56,927 nt of DNA from Acanthaster planci. Taxonomy: Eukaryota > Echinodermata > Asteroidea > Valvatida > Acanthasteridae. Both the position numbers and the translations under genes were made by a program. The notes below the pieces were generated by a model, which searched no databases, was not told where the DNA came from, and saw nothing but the letters and a program-made list of their open reading frames with translations. This document shows, one piece after another, positions 1 to 12,400 of this stretch. Each line of letters begins with the position of its first letter. Position 1 is the first letter of the stretch. The stretch covers positions 40,363 to 97,289 of the forward strand of contig NW_019091503.1 of assembly GCF_001949145.1 (NCBI RefSeq), written 5' to 3'.

Positions 1-390
1 AACATCATTTTTCTGTGCAGCCTGAACACCTGTGATAGTTGTGAGTATTTTTGAAATATTTGTGAAGTGTGGGGATTTATCACTGCTGTCTATGGGAATT
101 TACTTGTAGTGGTGCACCCTGAAATACGCGTGCGCGGGACGCGTTTTGGACGCGATGTCCATCCAGTCTATGGAGATAAATGGAAATTACACTCTGGCGC
201 CCGCTGTTGTCGGTCTATAGGTTATTTATGTCAGCTAAATGGCGCCCTCATATAATGGGCGCATTATATGCGCTATGCTCAGCCTCTCTAGCCCATCATC
301 GTCGCGCGCGTGCGAGTGCAGTTGCAGGACTGAAAAAGCAGACAATATGAAATTTTCGTCGCTTTCTTAGTTAAGCCTACTTGCTTTAGA
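1..390 (+). promoter_or_regulatory. CWC27 promoter and 5' UTR region
   Basis: This stretch lies upstream of the CWC27 start codon and is richer in CpG than the rest of the window (for example about 128-160 and 298-315). It includes an NRF1-like CG alternation near 301-312. Two overlapping dyads lie at 249-273 (CATATAAT/ATTATATG and GCGCAT/ATGCGC), about 120 bp before the ATG. The word GTCTATGG occurs at 88 and again at 166, so part of the region may be an old short duplication. The transcription start cannot be placed from sequence alone. Confidence 0.5.
347..370 (+). other. short upstream ORF in CWC27 leader
   Basis: An ATG at 347 opens a seven-codon frame that ends in TAG at 368-370, 20 bp before the CWC27 ATG and out of frame with it. 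If the transcript starts upstream of 347, this uORF could reduce translation of the main frame. No protein role is implied. Confidence 0.4.
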
Positions 391-432
391 ATGAGTGCAA
401 CTTATATCCTCGAACCACCGACTAATGGAAAG
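391..432 (+). CDS. CWC27: CWC27 coding exon 1
   Basis: It encodes 14 residues, [14 protein letters not shown], very like the human start (MS..YI.EPPTNGK). It ends in phase 0 before a GTATTT donor. The codon for the next Val is supplied by exon 2, after a 2.6-kb intron. Confidence 0.9.
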
Positions 433-3400
433 GTATTTGATGCAAAGGGTGATGTTGTGGTTTAACTGTTGTGTTATGCTTAATAATGAGTTGGTGCATG
501 GTTGGTGTGATCGTGGACCGTAAACACGTGATGCACACTATTATCGGCCTAACCATCGGACCATAGGCCTAGACCTGACATGCCTCCACCAGGATGCAAT
601 GATGATGTTTACGTTATTCATGCGAGGCCTGCTCTATTTATCAAACATATCGCATGGCATTGCTATTTACATTCGCTTACTACAACTGGTTATATTGGCC
701 CAGGCCGACCCTGCCGGCCATATGAGAAGACGAAACTCTCTCTCACATCCAGGAGCTGGAATACGAGTGCTGCTTGACACCCTGTGCACAAACCTGCAAA
801 CCCAGTGACATCTTGTCATGTATGAGACTGGTCTGAAAACTCTTTAAGTGTTTTCCAAATAAACGACTTGTTTTTTTTACTCCTAAATTGAACTTTTTTG
901 GACATTAATTGTTTTGCATTCTGACAACAAATAGGTCGCTTCAGGGAATAATTACTAGCGTCTGTATATATGGAACTCTTCCTTGGGAGCTTTGTGACCT
1001 TTTGCAGTGAAAACAAACTGCTAGTAAAGTACTAGTGCTACATTACAAGAAGTCAATAGTGTTTCCATCTCGCTGTTACTAGCTTGGGTTGCGAAAGCTC
1101 GTGGATGAACAGCTGTGACTATGAAGGCCTATGTTAGTGGACAAAGGCATGTAATGATGTTCATGTACATAGGCCTATGTCAGGGACATGATGGAGGGGA
1201 TAACATGGTTTAGCCTAGGCTAGTTCAAGTAAGGACTCTACAAATTGCCTTTTCCAATATTTGCACATGGTCGGGCAATAGAACAAGGTTAGTTCTTGTT
1301 ACTTTGACCAGGCCCAGTGGCAGGCATTCATGCATTATATTATAACTTGATCTAAAGCCCAGGTCATACTTTCACAATTTTAGCTCTAGTAGCCCTGACT
1401 CATGAAGTCTTTGTGAAACTGAAGCGTGCCATGGACACGTGTGCGTGATGGCATCTGATGATATATGTCTCTCCACGTACATGGTCTGCATGAATCTGGA
1501 AGAACCTTGGGTGGTTCTCTTTGTTTGGGAAGAGCCATGAACGTTTTGATCATGTTCAAAGCTAGGCCATAGGCACAGCCACCATTTTTTCAAGATGTCA
1601 AGCAATCCAAGTGCAGTTTGTTATGCAATCTTGGGTGCTCACATACCCCACCTCTTAGCCAGCCATGGAGTCATGGTTGACTGCCTACCCATTTGCCTAC
1701 TAGCTGACAATATTGCCCATTACAACCCAACTAAAATGCCTGTCCCACTTTGTCGGGACTGGCCCCACTACCGGTACAGAAGCACTCCCTCATAAAAGAG
1801 CCATGCTGGTGGGGAGTGTTCATTTTGTTTGTACATGTACATCGTAGCAATGCGACTCTAACATACGGTAGGCCAATGCATTTCATAGTCGTTTGTAAAC
1901 CGGTTGTTTGTGAACCCACAATAAACCCACGTAAGAGGTAAGAGGACATTGCTGTCTTCAGACTTGTTGGATCAGTTACAAAGTGTGTAGTAATATACGT
2001 TATCATATTTTGCACTGTAACTATAAGTGCCATCTGGCAAGGTGTCGACTGTGTCCTACATCTGAACAGCAAATTGGAGGCTTAGGGCCTCCTGAATTGG
2101 GAACAACTTGGGTGTAATGATGAGGTTTGACATTGTTTTAAAATATTACTCTTAGTTGTTAAAATTTGACTTTCTTCCACTTCTCAGTGTTGTTGAGACC
2201 AGATGGTCCGAGACCAAGGCCTGGAGTGCATACATACCATAGACTGAGACAAGGCAAAAACCACAAAATCAAGGTTGTGAACAAGACAACCTCAAACTGA
2301 GACCAAGACCAGAAAAACAATGCTGAGACCAAGACAACCTGAGCCTGAGACTAAGGGCCTGTTTGTTTCACATGGATCTGGATCACGATCAGCAATCTGA
2401 AGATTGTTCACTGACACTAGAACCTGTCTGGTGGATAGTGAAAACCAGCTTAAGGATTGCTGATCGTGATTGAGATCCGTGTGAAACAGGCCCTTAGTTT
2501 CAGTCTTGGATTGTCTTGGTCACAGCCTTGATTTTGTGGTATAGGTCTTGGTCTCAGTCTTAGGTTTTCTTGGTGTAGGCTTGATTTTGTGGTCAAATTA
2601 CAAAATGTAGCATACAAAATAGACACCAAATATTGCAAGTAAATATTTTTATAGTCCCATTTAGATTAGCTCTTACCATACCCTACCTTTACAATGCAGG
2701 AAATGATTGTTTTCAGACCACTGCTTACAAGTTTTCACAGTTGTTTAGCTGCTGTGACAAAGGAATTGCACGGCAATTTGTAAAAAAATGTGTGATTGAA
2801 CAAACTTGACAAAAATATGGCCACAACATGACTGAAATTTCTACAGTTTGTCATAAAACTTGGTGTATAACCAGAAGATTTTGTCTTATAGTGTAGTTGG
2901 AACACTGATCTGTCACTTTTATTAAATGTTACAGTTGTATCTGATGTTGGCAGGTTTAAGAAAACATGTTTATTTTTATATTTTAATTTAATGTTAGAGA
3001 GATCTATTGGTTAAATCTTGCTACTGTTCATTTTCACATACAGGTACTACTGAGAACAACATGCGGAGATATTGATGTTGAATTATGGTCAAAAGAGACC
3101 CCCAAGGCCTGCCGTAATTTCATCCAGTTGTGTCGGGAGGGGTACTATGATGGCACTATCTTCCATAGAATTATTAAGGGTTTCATGGCTCAGGGTGGTG
3201 ATCCCACAGGCACAGGAGAAGGTGGGGAGTCAGTGTATGGCCACCCATTTAAGGTATTTCTATTTCATGTACATGTAGTCCTTGTATTTGTACGGTATCA
3301 TTCACCTAGACTGTGATGTGCTCCACCTTCAGTCTCGCATTGCTTGGATTAAGGTTCTTTTAAAAGCGCTATGTCATTACGATTCAGTCAGTTTGCATTA

Positions 3401-6400
3401 ATGAGCAAAAGCTCATGTACAGTGTACACTTCTTGCTGTTGCTCTTCTAAAGACTTAAATGTTGCATTCAGCATAATTCAGCTTGATTACTGTTAAGTTA
3501 ATTTGAGCCATGAGCTTGCGTTTGGTTAAGCTATTGCTGTAACCATTTTCCTTTTTGTGTACATGTAATTTCTTGATTACTTTTTCCACATTTCTACTTT
3601 TATGTATCTGCCTAGCCATCACATCTTTTTTGATAGTTACTTACGTTTGCTGTTGTGATTATGATTTTTTTCATGGGTACTGTGTACAAATTGGTAATGA
3701 GTACAAATATTGTCATAAATCTGAATTTGCTATTTAAATTTACACTCTGTAGACATTTGGAAATAAATGTCAAAATAATATTGCATTCCTATTGGTTAAA
3801 TCTCTGATTTTAAATTAAATCTACAGGATGAGTTTCATTCTCGGCTTAAGTTTGCACGACGTGGATTGCTTGCCATGGCTAATGCTGGACCTAATGACAA
3901 TGGCAGTCAGTTCTTCTTGACCTTTGACCGCTGTGATCATCTTAATAACAAACACACCATATTTGGCAAGGTAATCAATTTGGTTTTCTTATTATATGTA
4001 TTTTACTTACCAAAAGGTCGGGGAAAATGGTGGGTAGAAAGCACAGCTTTCTGTAAAGCTGGCGGTTTTTAATAGCACTTTGTGTAGAAAATTTGTAAAA
4101 CGAAAATAACAATACGGGTGATTTACAATAGCGCGCCTTCAAGAGTTTGCGATGCGTTGGCCTATCACGAAGCACGAAATCTTTGGACCCTTTCCAAACA
4201 CACATTGTGTTGACAGATTTCGTGCATTGTGATTGGCCAATGCATTGCAGACCTCTTGGTGGTGCGCTACTGATACAGTGATTTATTGAAATTTTTAGGT
4301 GGTTGGCAACACAATCTACAACATGATCAAGTTGGCTGAGGTAGAAGTAGATTGCGAAGACAGACCTATTTATCCACCAAAAATCAAGTCAACCGAGGTA
4401 ATCAGTATCCATCATTCGCTCTTGTCTTTATGGTTAGGAAATGTTACCATCCTGAATTTATTCATCTTACTGTATTGGCTCATTAGTGTGTGACAATTCT
4501 TTATGTTTCACTGCATTTACATTGGATCCCATAGAGAATTAAAGAGAGATGTGATCCCACAAGGAGGATCCTGGGAGAGGATCAAGTGTCAAGAGAGACA
4601 AGTGTAATGGCAAAGTGGATTGGGGTCTGAGCTAGATAGAGATAGATCTGATCCCCCTTTTACGGTACCCCTTTCAGGAAGGGTCAGTTCCAGGTCTTGT
4701 CCTTCATTGTCCTGAGTTTAAACGCTGGTTGGATTTGGGTCTGATTCATATAGATCTGATCTCCCTTTCTCAATCCCAATTTCAGGAAGGATCAGATCTT
4801 ATCTGAAGGTCTGATCTTCCATTGTCCAAATATCAACACAAGGTGGATTGGGCTCAGATTCAGATAAGCCTGATCCCCTTTCAGGAAAGATTTGATCCAA
4901 GTCTGATCTGAAAGTGAAAACAAAAGCTGGATTGAAGCCTGATTCATACAGATCTGATCCCCTTTTCTTAATCCGCCTTTCAGGAAGGATCAGATCCAGG
5001 TCTGATCTCTCATCCAAATGTAAGTGCAAGGCAGATTGGGGTCTGATTGAGATCGTTGTGATCCCCTTTTCTCGATCCCCTTTCATGAAGGATTTGATCT
5101 GTGTCTGATCCCTCACTGTCCAAGTGTAAATGCAAGTGGATTGAGGTCTGATTCAAAAAGATCAGATCCTCCTTTCTCAATCTTCTTTTAGGTGGGATCA
5201 GTTCCAGGTCTGATCTCTTATTGTCTTTCATTTTTCTAATTATTTCTCGCATACTACAATAAACAACAGTAAAAAGAGACACAAATTAAAAGCAAAAATG
5301 TGGGCATACATATACATTGTGTAATACTTTGATAACACCCCTAAGGAATTGCCAAAACACAAACTAAATCACTGTCCTGGTGTAAATGTAATCAATCCCC
5401 ACAAAATACAACCATATCCAGTACATATGCATGGTATAAAGGAGTTAAGAAGTCTTAAAGTCCACCAAAACTGTTCATTTGAGGGACACATGCTATCCCA
5501 CGCAGTCCAGTGTAGAGTACATGTATAAATGACTGGCTGGTACTTCGTCTGCAACCAAACAGCACCATGATATTCTTTCTCATTCTGCTTTGTGCATCGC
5601 AACATCACCTTGAAAATTCAACTCCCCCCCAAATGAAATTATCTCTAACTTTTTGGTTGCTTTATATTCACACTTGTTTCGTGTAAAATGTGGGGTTTTG
5701 TTCAAAGTTTGCATAATGCAAACTATACTCCCAAAGAGTTCATCTTTGTCTCTGTTTGAGGTAATAGCAGTTTGAGGCAGTAACAGCAAAGAATTTCACA
5801 GATTGAGTGAGGGGCGATGGTGAATAATAATAATAACAACAGTGTTTATATAGCGTCTTTAACTAACTTAGATCAAAGTACTTTCCATTATTATCACCCC
5901 TGCTCACTGTACCCAGGAAACATTCCAAATACCATCTCAGCTTCCTAGGGAGTATACAGCTCGATGCTGCCATTTTGGCACAAATCAGCTGTGGATGCAG
6001 ATGGATGCGACATGGACAAGAAATTAAAGAAAAAGTGGATGACAATCATATTGTGCCACAATAAGGGTTTCAGAGTTGCAATGGAAAATCCTGAACAAAG
6101 CAAGCTAAAAGTGGAATATTTTGCACGGATTGTGAAGCCAGTTAACAATAACCTCAAGTATGACAGTAGCACATTATCAGTGACCTTAAAAGGTGGATTG
6201 AAGAAGGTTCAGTATTGGGGCACTGTTAATTCGGTGTCAGCTTCCCCATGTTTGTATTACTTGTGTAAATGGGAACCCCTGTTTTCAGTGGAAATGGTTT
6301 GTCCATCCTCAAACTATTTTGCATTTTTATAATGTATCACTTGTGTATATGCAACATGTTCATGACTTCAAGTTTGTTATTTTTATTCCTAAAAATATAC

Positions 6401-9400
6401 TGGAACAGATTAATTGATCATTGTACTTGTTACCACTGTATGTTGTCATTCTGTTTACATCATTCATTTTAAAGGTCTTATCTAATCCATTTGATGATAT
6501 TGTACCCCGTCAGCTGAAGAAGGAAACGGAGAAGGAAGTAAGGAAGAAAAGTAAATCTAAGGCTACAAAGTAAGTTAATAAGGGTAAATCCATGGCCGCA
6601 ATAATTACAATTCTTAAACATTTGTGCATTAATTCAGCGAAAAATAGTTTTACTTCCTATTGCATGGCATCTGAAAACAGGATTGGTAGGTAAGATTTTA
6701 TTTGGGCTCTTTTATTTTAAACTGATTCATTGTTGAGCTAAGTGTTAACTGGTGTTTTAAATAACAGCAAAAGATGTTGGTTGGCATTTGTTTCAAATGA
6801 AATGAACAACCACAGAATGTCAAGCTACTTTAAATGTCTTTTTTTAATCTTTGTTTACTTGTGCACTGCAGTCTTAATTCTGAAAGTGTCCACTGAAAAA
6901 CATGGTCAGGTCAATTTGGAAAACTTCAACTGTTAAATAAATTTTGTGATATATTACATACTGTTAATGATGGTAATATGAAGTGCTTCAAGTAGCATTG
7001 ACTGCAGTTTATTTTCAGCATTTGCTGTTTTTGCTTCTGAACCAGCTGTGCAGAGGTTTTACAGCTTGTTTCAGAAGGAATACACAAAGCAGGTGTTGCA
7101 CATCTCATCAGGTGGAGTTTCTTGTACAGTGTTTCTTGTATTGAAGAATACAGCTTAAAAAATCAATTTGGGCTAACAAAAGTGTTGAATTGTTCTGTTG
7201 AATTGACTGTTACTCTTCAGAAATTTCAGCTTATTATCTTTTGGAGAAGAAGCTGAAGAAGATGAAGAAGAAGTAAATGAAGCAAGCTTGAAAATAAAGC
7301 AGAAACATAAAAGCAAGAGTGCTCATGACCTTGGGAATGATCCCAATCTGAGCTCAGTTGCAGCCGTTAATGTAGAGTAAGTACTGTTTTGGACTATCTC
7401 TGTCTTCTTACTCTGTTCCATTAAGTTCTCAATTGTTTCAGTTACGCCAAAACTGTATTTAGTCTGCTTGTGAAAACAGATAAAATAAAACAGTGTACAT
7501 TTCGTGCAAATGGTTTGTGCTTGCATCGCTCAAGCAAATCTTGTTGTTTGCGTATTTGTTGTTAGGAAGCCAAAGCCTACATTGCCATCAGATGATGTTA
7601 TCGAAGAAATTGAAGAAGAGAAACAAGTATCGCATGAGGATGTGAAGGAATCAATCCGCAAGAAACTCAAGAAGTCATCAGAAAAACCTGTACAAAAACT
7701 GCATGAGGAAGCAGATGATGGACAATCAAGGAGGTTGGTATAGAGAACCGAGACGTGATGTCATTTTGAGCCAGGAAGCCACAGAGTACGCTCTCTAGTT
7801 AGTTCACACACTGGTTCTCAAGCTAGTACCTTTTAAACATAAAATTTGTGTGCTTGACATATTCGCTTGGGTACTCTTATAAGTAATTTCATTTCCTCAA
7901 TGTTTTTCTTTTTTAATAAAACATCAAGCCTTTGCATTATCTGCACATCATGTAAACTTGAAGGGTATAGTTTCTAATAAAGTCACACAGGAATTCTTCA
8001 TCTGATATTAAACTGCAATGTCCACAGGCAGTGAAGGATTAAAACAAAATGTTCTTTCTCAATTTAATCTGTTTGAATACCATGCAGAAGTGAGATGCAG
8101 AAGGAATCCGATCAACTTACAAGAGAGTCACATGTAAGGGAAACCAAAAGGAGAGACAGTGACGCGAGGCTTCAAGATAAAGACGAAAGGAAAAAAAGTG
8201 ATGAGGAAGAGGCCGAAATCCAGCAAAAAGGTAGCAATTTCATCATTTAAAATTCCCCTTTTTGTCAGTATTTTCTTGGAGAAGAATATATGTTCCAGGT
8301 TTGTTTCAACAAAATAAACCTAAAAGCCCAGTATCCATCAAACTTGTTGGATTTTGTTGGACTTGATGTCAAAGGCCCAGGGTGATGGTGTTAGATTTTG
8401 TGTGAGTTGGGACACACAGGGATCATTGAGTGCAGTGTCTCTCTTGTGTCACCAAGTGTTGAACTATGCATGAGTCTGTCAGGTTTGGTACTGCTGCAGT
8501 GCAAATCATCCTATACTGCATAGACCCATCCATACCATATCACTCAAACTCTAGCAGAGTCACTTGGTTGGAATTTATCAGTTTGGGTACAGTGACCTAC
8601 ATGTATCTGTTGAAGTTCGTTGGGGTCAGTACGCTCCTTTTGCAAGAGCCTACCATGTTCTGGAAGTACATGTACAGTTTCTGTAGCATGTCTTTGAATT
8701 TCTATCAACATCATTGCCTTACATTTGGCTGCAGAGATCTCTGTTCCTGTCCAAGGTCATTTGGTTCAGTGGGATTAGTTTTCTTGATAATTGTATTTCC
8801 AAAGTTCTGAAATATTTATTATTGCTCCTGTAATAACCTCACTCAGCATTCATTAACTAAAAAGAGTTCAGACTTCTCTGCTCTTGAAGGCAACTGACAA
8901 ATTTCCTATCTGTGAAACCTCTATAGGTTTTTGAGGGGGTGGGGTAAATCAACCACTTTGTAACAGAAGAGTGAATAATCAATAAATGAGGTCAATATGG
9001 CAATGATTCCTGTTTTTAATACGAGCGATTCCAAATGTGTGCCGCCAAGAGTTTGCAATGCGGTTGCAACTGCACGTAATGCACATTGGGAAGGATTGAA
9101 ACGACACATTTCACGTATTGTGATTGGCCAACATGTTGCAAACCCTTGGTGGTGCACTATTTTGAAACTCCTGTATTGCCACAGGAAGTGTCAGTCATCT
9201 AACATTCATGTATTGTGGCTGCAGATTGTCTGTAAATTGCCAAGAGGTAATTGACACATTGACCTGGATTTTTGAAATTTTGTTCTGTTTGACATGTTGA
9301 AAAGCATTTTAAATACAGTGTGTATGTGTGGTGGTTTTACAAGGAAAAGATCATAAATTATCCCATGGTTTTGATGAGTCATTATTTCATGTACAAAATT

Positions 9401-12400
9401 CAGCTACACATTCTTGTTTCAAACAACATAAAGTTGAGGTTTCTGTACTTTGATTTTGTAGATGCTAATTCATTGCGGTTTACAGTCAACCAGCCGTACA
9501 TGTGCATCAGTTGTAAACTTGAATATTGAATTCTTTAGAACTTTGCTCTGAGATTTTGCCAACCTTTCAAAACCTACCACAGTTGCCTTCTTCCTAAAAG
9601 TGTCTTGTACAATTCAAGTTTTCACTCCCATAAAAAGATTTGGAAATATGTTTGCTTTCAATAAAGTATCCGTTATACAATTTAAGACAACAGACATTTT
9701 CAATCAGGTCACTAGTTACTTTGTTACATTTCTAGAAGCTGTTAGTGCAAGTCCAGTATCCAATGATATGATGTCAGAATTTCGTCAGCAAAAAAAGAAA
9801 TTCCGACAAATGAAGAAGAACCAAGCAGTGGGAGGCAATAGAGAAGATCAGGTAAGTGTGTAAGTTTGGTATGGTTAAGGCTAAGATTGGACTTGAACCT
9901 TGTATTTCAAATAAAAACACATATTATATTAAGGGGGATTATAACCAAGGTTGGACATGACCTTGAACCATTAATTAGGTGTTTATAAACATTCGTACAT
10001 GTTGGTTGGTTGGCTTTCATCCACTATAACTGTTGTTTAATATGTGTAGTTCATACATGCAGTAGGCATTAACCAAAACAAAATAAGCTTTCATTGTTTG
10101 CCAGATTCTCAATTTTTGTTCTATCTGGTGGACCTTCTAAATCATCTTGATATATACTAATTACATGTAGTTCCTCGCATTCATGTACAAGACATACAGG
10201 TCTTCCATAGGTTGTTATTACTGTCAATGTGTAGAGAGACAGGTGGGACTGCTGAACTGATCTAGGGTTGTCTCTTGGCTCCAGTAAGTCTGCCCATCAA
10301 AATAGGACAAGACCTAGGAATCTTTCAAAGTTCATACCAGAACAGGAAGCATGTAAGAGCAGGTCTTGGAAGCATAACATTATAATTAACAAGATAACAG
10401 ACTTCATGTCTTTACATAATGTAGTTGCATATGCTGGGAATAAACGAGGCAGTTCCCATGTTTGTGCTTTCTGCTCATGGGCCAGTGGTCTCATAGGAAT
10501 TGCTGTTGAATGATGGGCAGACGGTTACCAATTGTGTCATCATTGATAAATTCATATCAACTGCTCTGCTTCTTTCCTCTAACATGTAAATTTTGAATTA
10601 TTAGTAGCCCTCGTGTCTTGCAGGTATGTACTGGTCCTTATCAATGAAATAGCCAAAAAGTGGTGTAAATGAGTAGTTAGTGCTCTAGTTGACTGATAAC
10701 AGCTAAGATTTGTGCTTGCCCTATGCCCAAACCAAGATCATGTTCCGTACATGTACAAGTGCTTGTACTCTGCAGGTATTGTTATACAGTCACCAGATTG
10801 TTACTCAGCATAAATAGAAAGCATGCCTTGGCAACCTGTGCAGTGACTTTGCTGAAAAATTTATGTAAACAACCTCAGTGGATTATTAACCATAATGCAT
10901 GGATTCAGGATTGCAAACTTGCTGACTTTGCATGCCTGACACTTTCCAAAGATAGACACTTACCTTGACAGCTGGCTAAGCTATCTCAAATCAATCTCAC
11001 ATGAATACATAACAGTGTAATTTCATATAAAATTAATCCCCGGTCAGTAAACTATTTACATTTACATGTAAATGAATTGTTTTCCCTTTTCAACATAAAA
11101 GTCCTTTTTTGCTGGCCAGGTAAAATGTGACTGACAGGTAAAATGTGACAGTAAACAAGAGAAGCCTGCTAAATTATGGTGACTGCTAATACCTTACCCA
11201 ACCCAAATTAACACTGGGTCCATCCGTGTAAAATGCTCTTAACTTCACTTAACCATGGAAAAACTGAATTTAGACATTCAATTTCTTTCTCAACCCTAAA
11301 CCCTTGAGTGCACTTTCAATACACAGATTCTTGTTGATGAAATTGGTGAGGTAGGGATTAGGGTGGTCAACATGTACAAAATGTAAATGAACAAAGATGC
11401 TACTAAAGGATGCAAGTCAATCTTCAACTCTCGGTGAGGAAATTACTTTAGAAACTCCCTGTTCACAGCTCTCCACCCCCTTTATTCACCTAAGGCACGG
11501 AAGTCAGATTGAGAGTCAGAGGAAAGATACCTTCGGGGAATTTGCACATATTTTTCATCAGAATTTCTTCTTTCTCTGGACAGCTTTTCCACTGGAGCCA
11601 CATGTTGCATGACGGCACGGCGCTACCAGGGAAATGAAGCATAATTGAAGCAAATTCACACGTGAAAGCCCATAATTAATGACACTTTCCAAGCAATGAC
11701 AGATGGAATTACCTGTAGGGCATTGACCATATCCAAACCATAGCACTAGGCGTGATGATTAATTGCTATGATAGGTTAGGGTACATGTACACAAGTCTTA
11801 TTGTCTCTACAGTATGCACGTGTGTTGCCGTTACTGCTTTCACTGCAAACAGAAAATTGAGTGTGATAACGAGTGTGAAATTTGTCTGTCTGTGAGAGTA
11901 CATGTAATTTCATGCTATTAATTATGTTTTAAATTCTGTAAACAAATATATCCAAATATCAAACGGTACATGAATTTAAGTTTACTCAAAATTGGATGAT
12001 TGATGATGGTTGATTGATGTAAAAATGTTCAAATGATTGAGGCACTTTTCACGATTGTCATTTTAGTTCAAAGTTGGAAATATGTTTCAATCTAAAGCCA
12101 TGTGGGCAGTGGTGTAGTGTGGGCCCCCCCCGACAGATAAGGTGTTTTTTTTACAAAGAATACTTCATAGGTTAATAGGAAAGAAATTAATCGGTACAGC
12201 ACCAAAACCCTAGGAAAACAACACGGGCGTATAAAAGCAAGGATGACGGGACCATGAGTAAGGCTTTTGATTTTTTTCTCCTGACATCATGCTGAATGAG
12301 CCTAAAGCCGCATTCGCTATTTAAACCTCTCCCCCACACCAAAAGCTGGATTCGCCACTAAATGTGTTTTTTTTTTCGGGATTTTTTGAAGTCGTTATCA

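Noticed and set aside
4799-5282. Open frames of ~90-105 codons on the minus strand
   Set aside because: They are produced by the ~100-bp minisatellite period and show no domain.
10288-10522. 12-bp perfect inverted repeat GTCTGCCCATCA / TGATGGGCAGAC about 235 bp apart in intron 9
   Set aside because: About one such pair is expected by chance in a window this size within 300 bp, and the arms do not extend.
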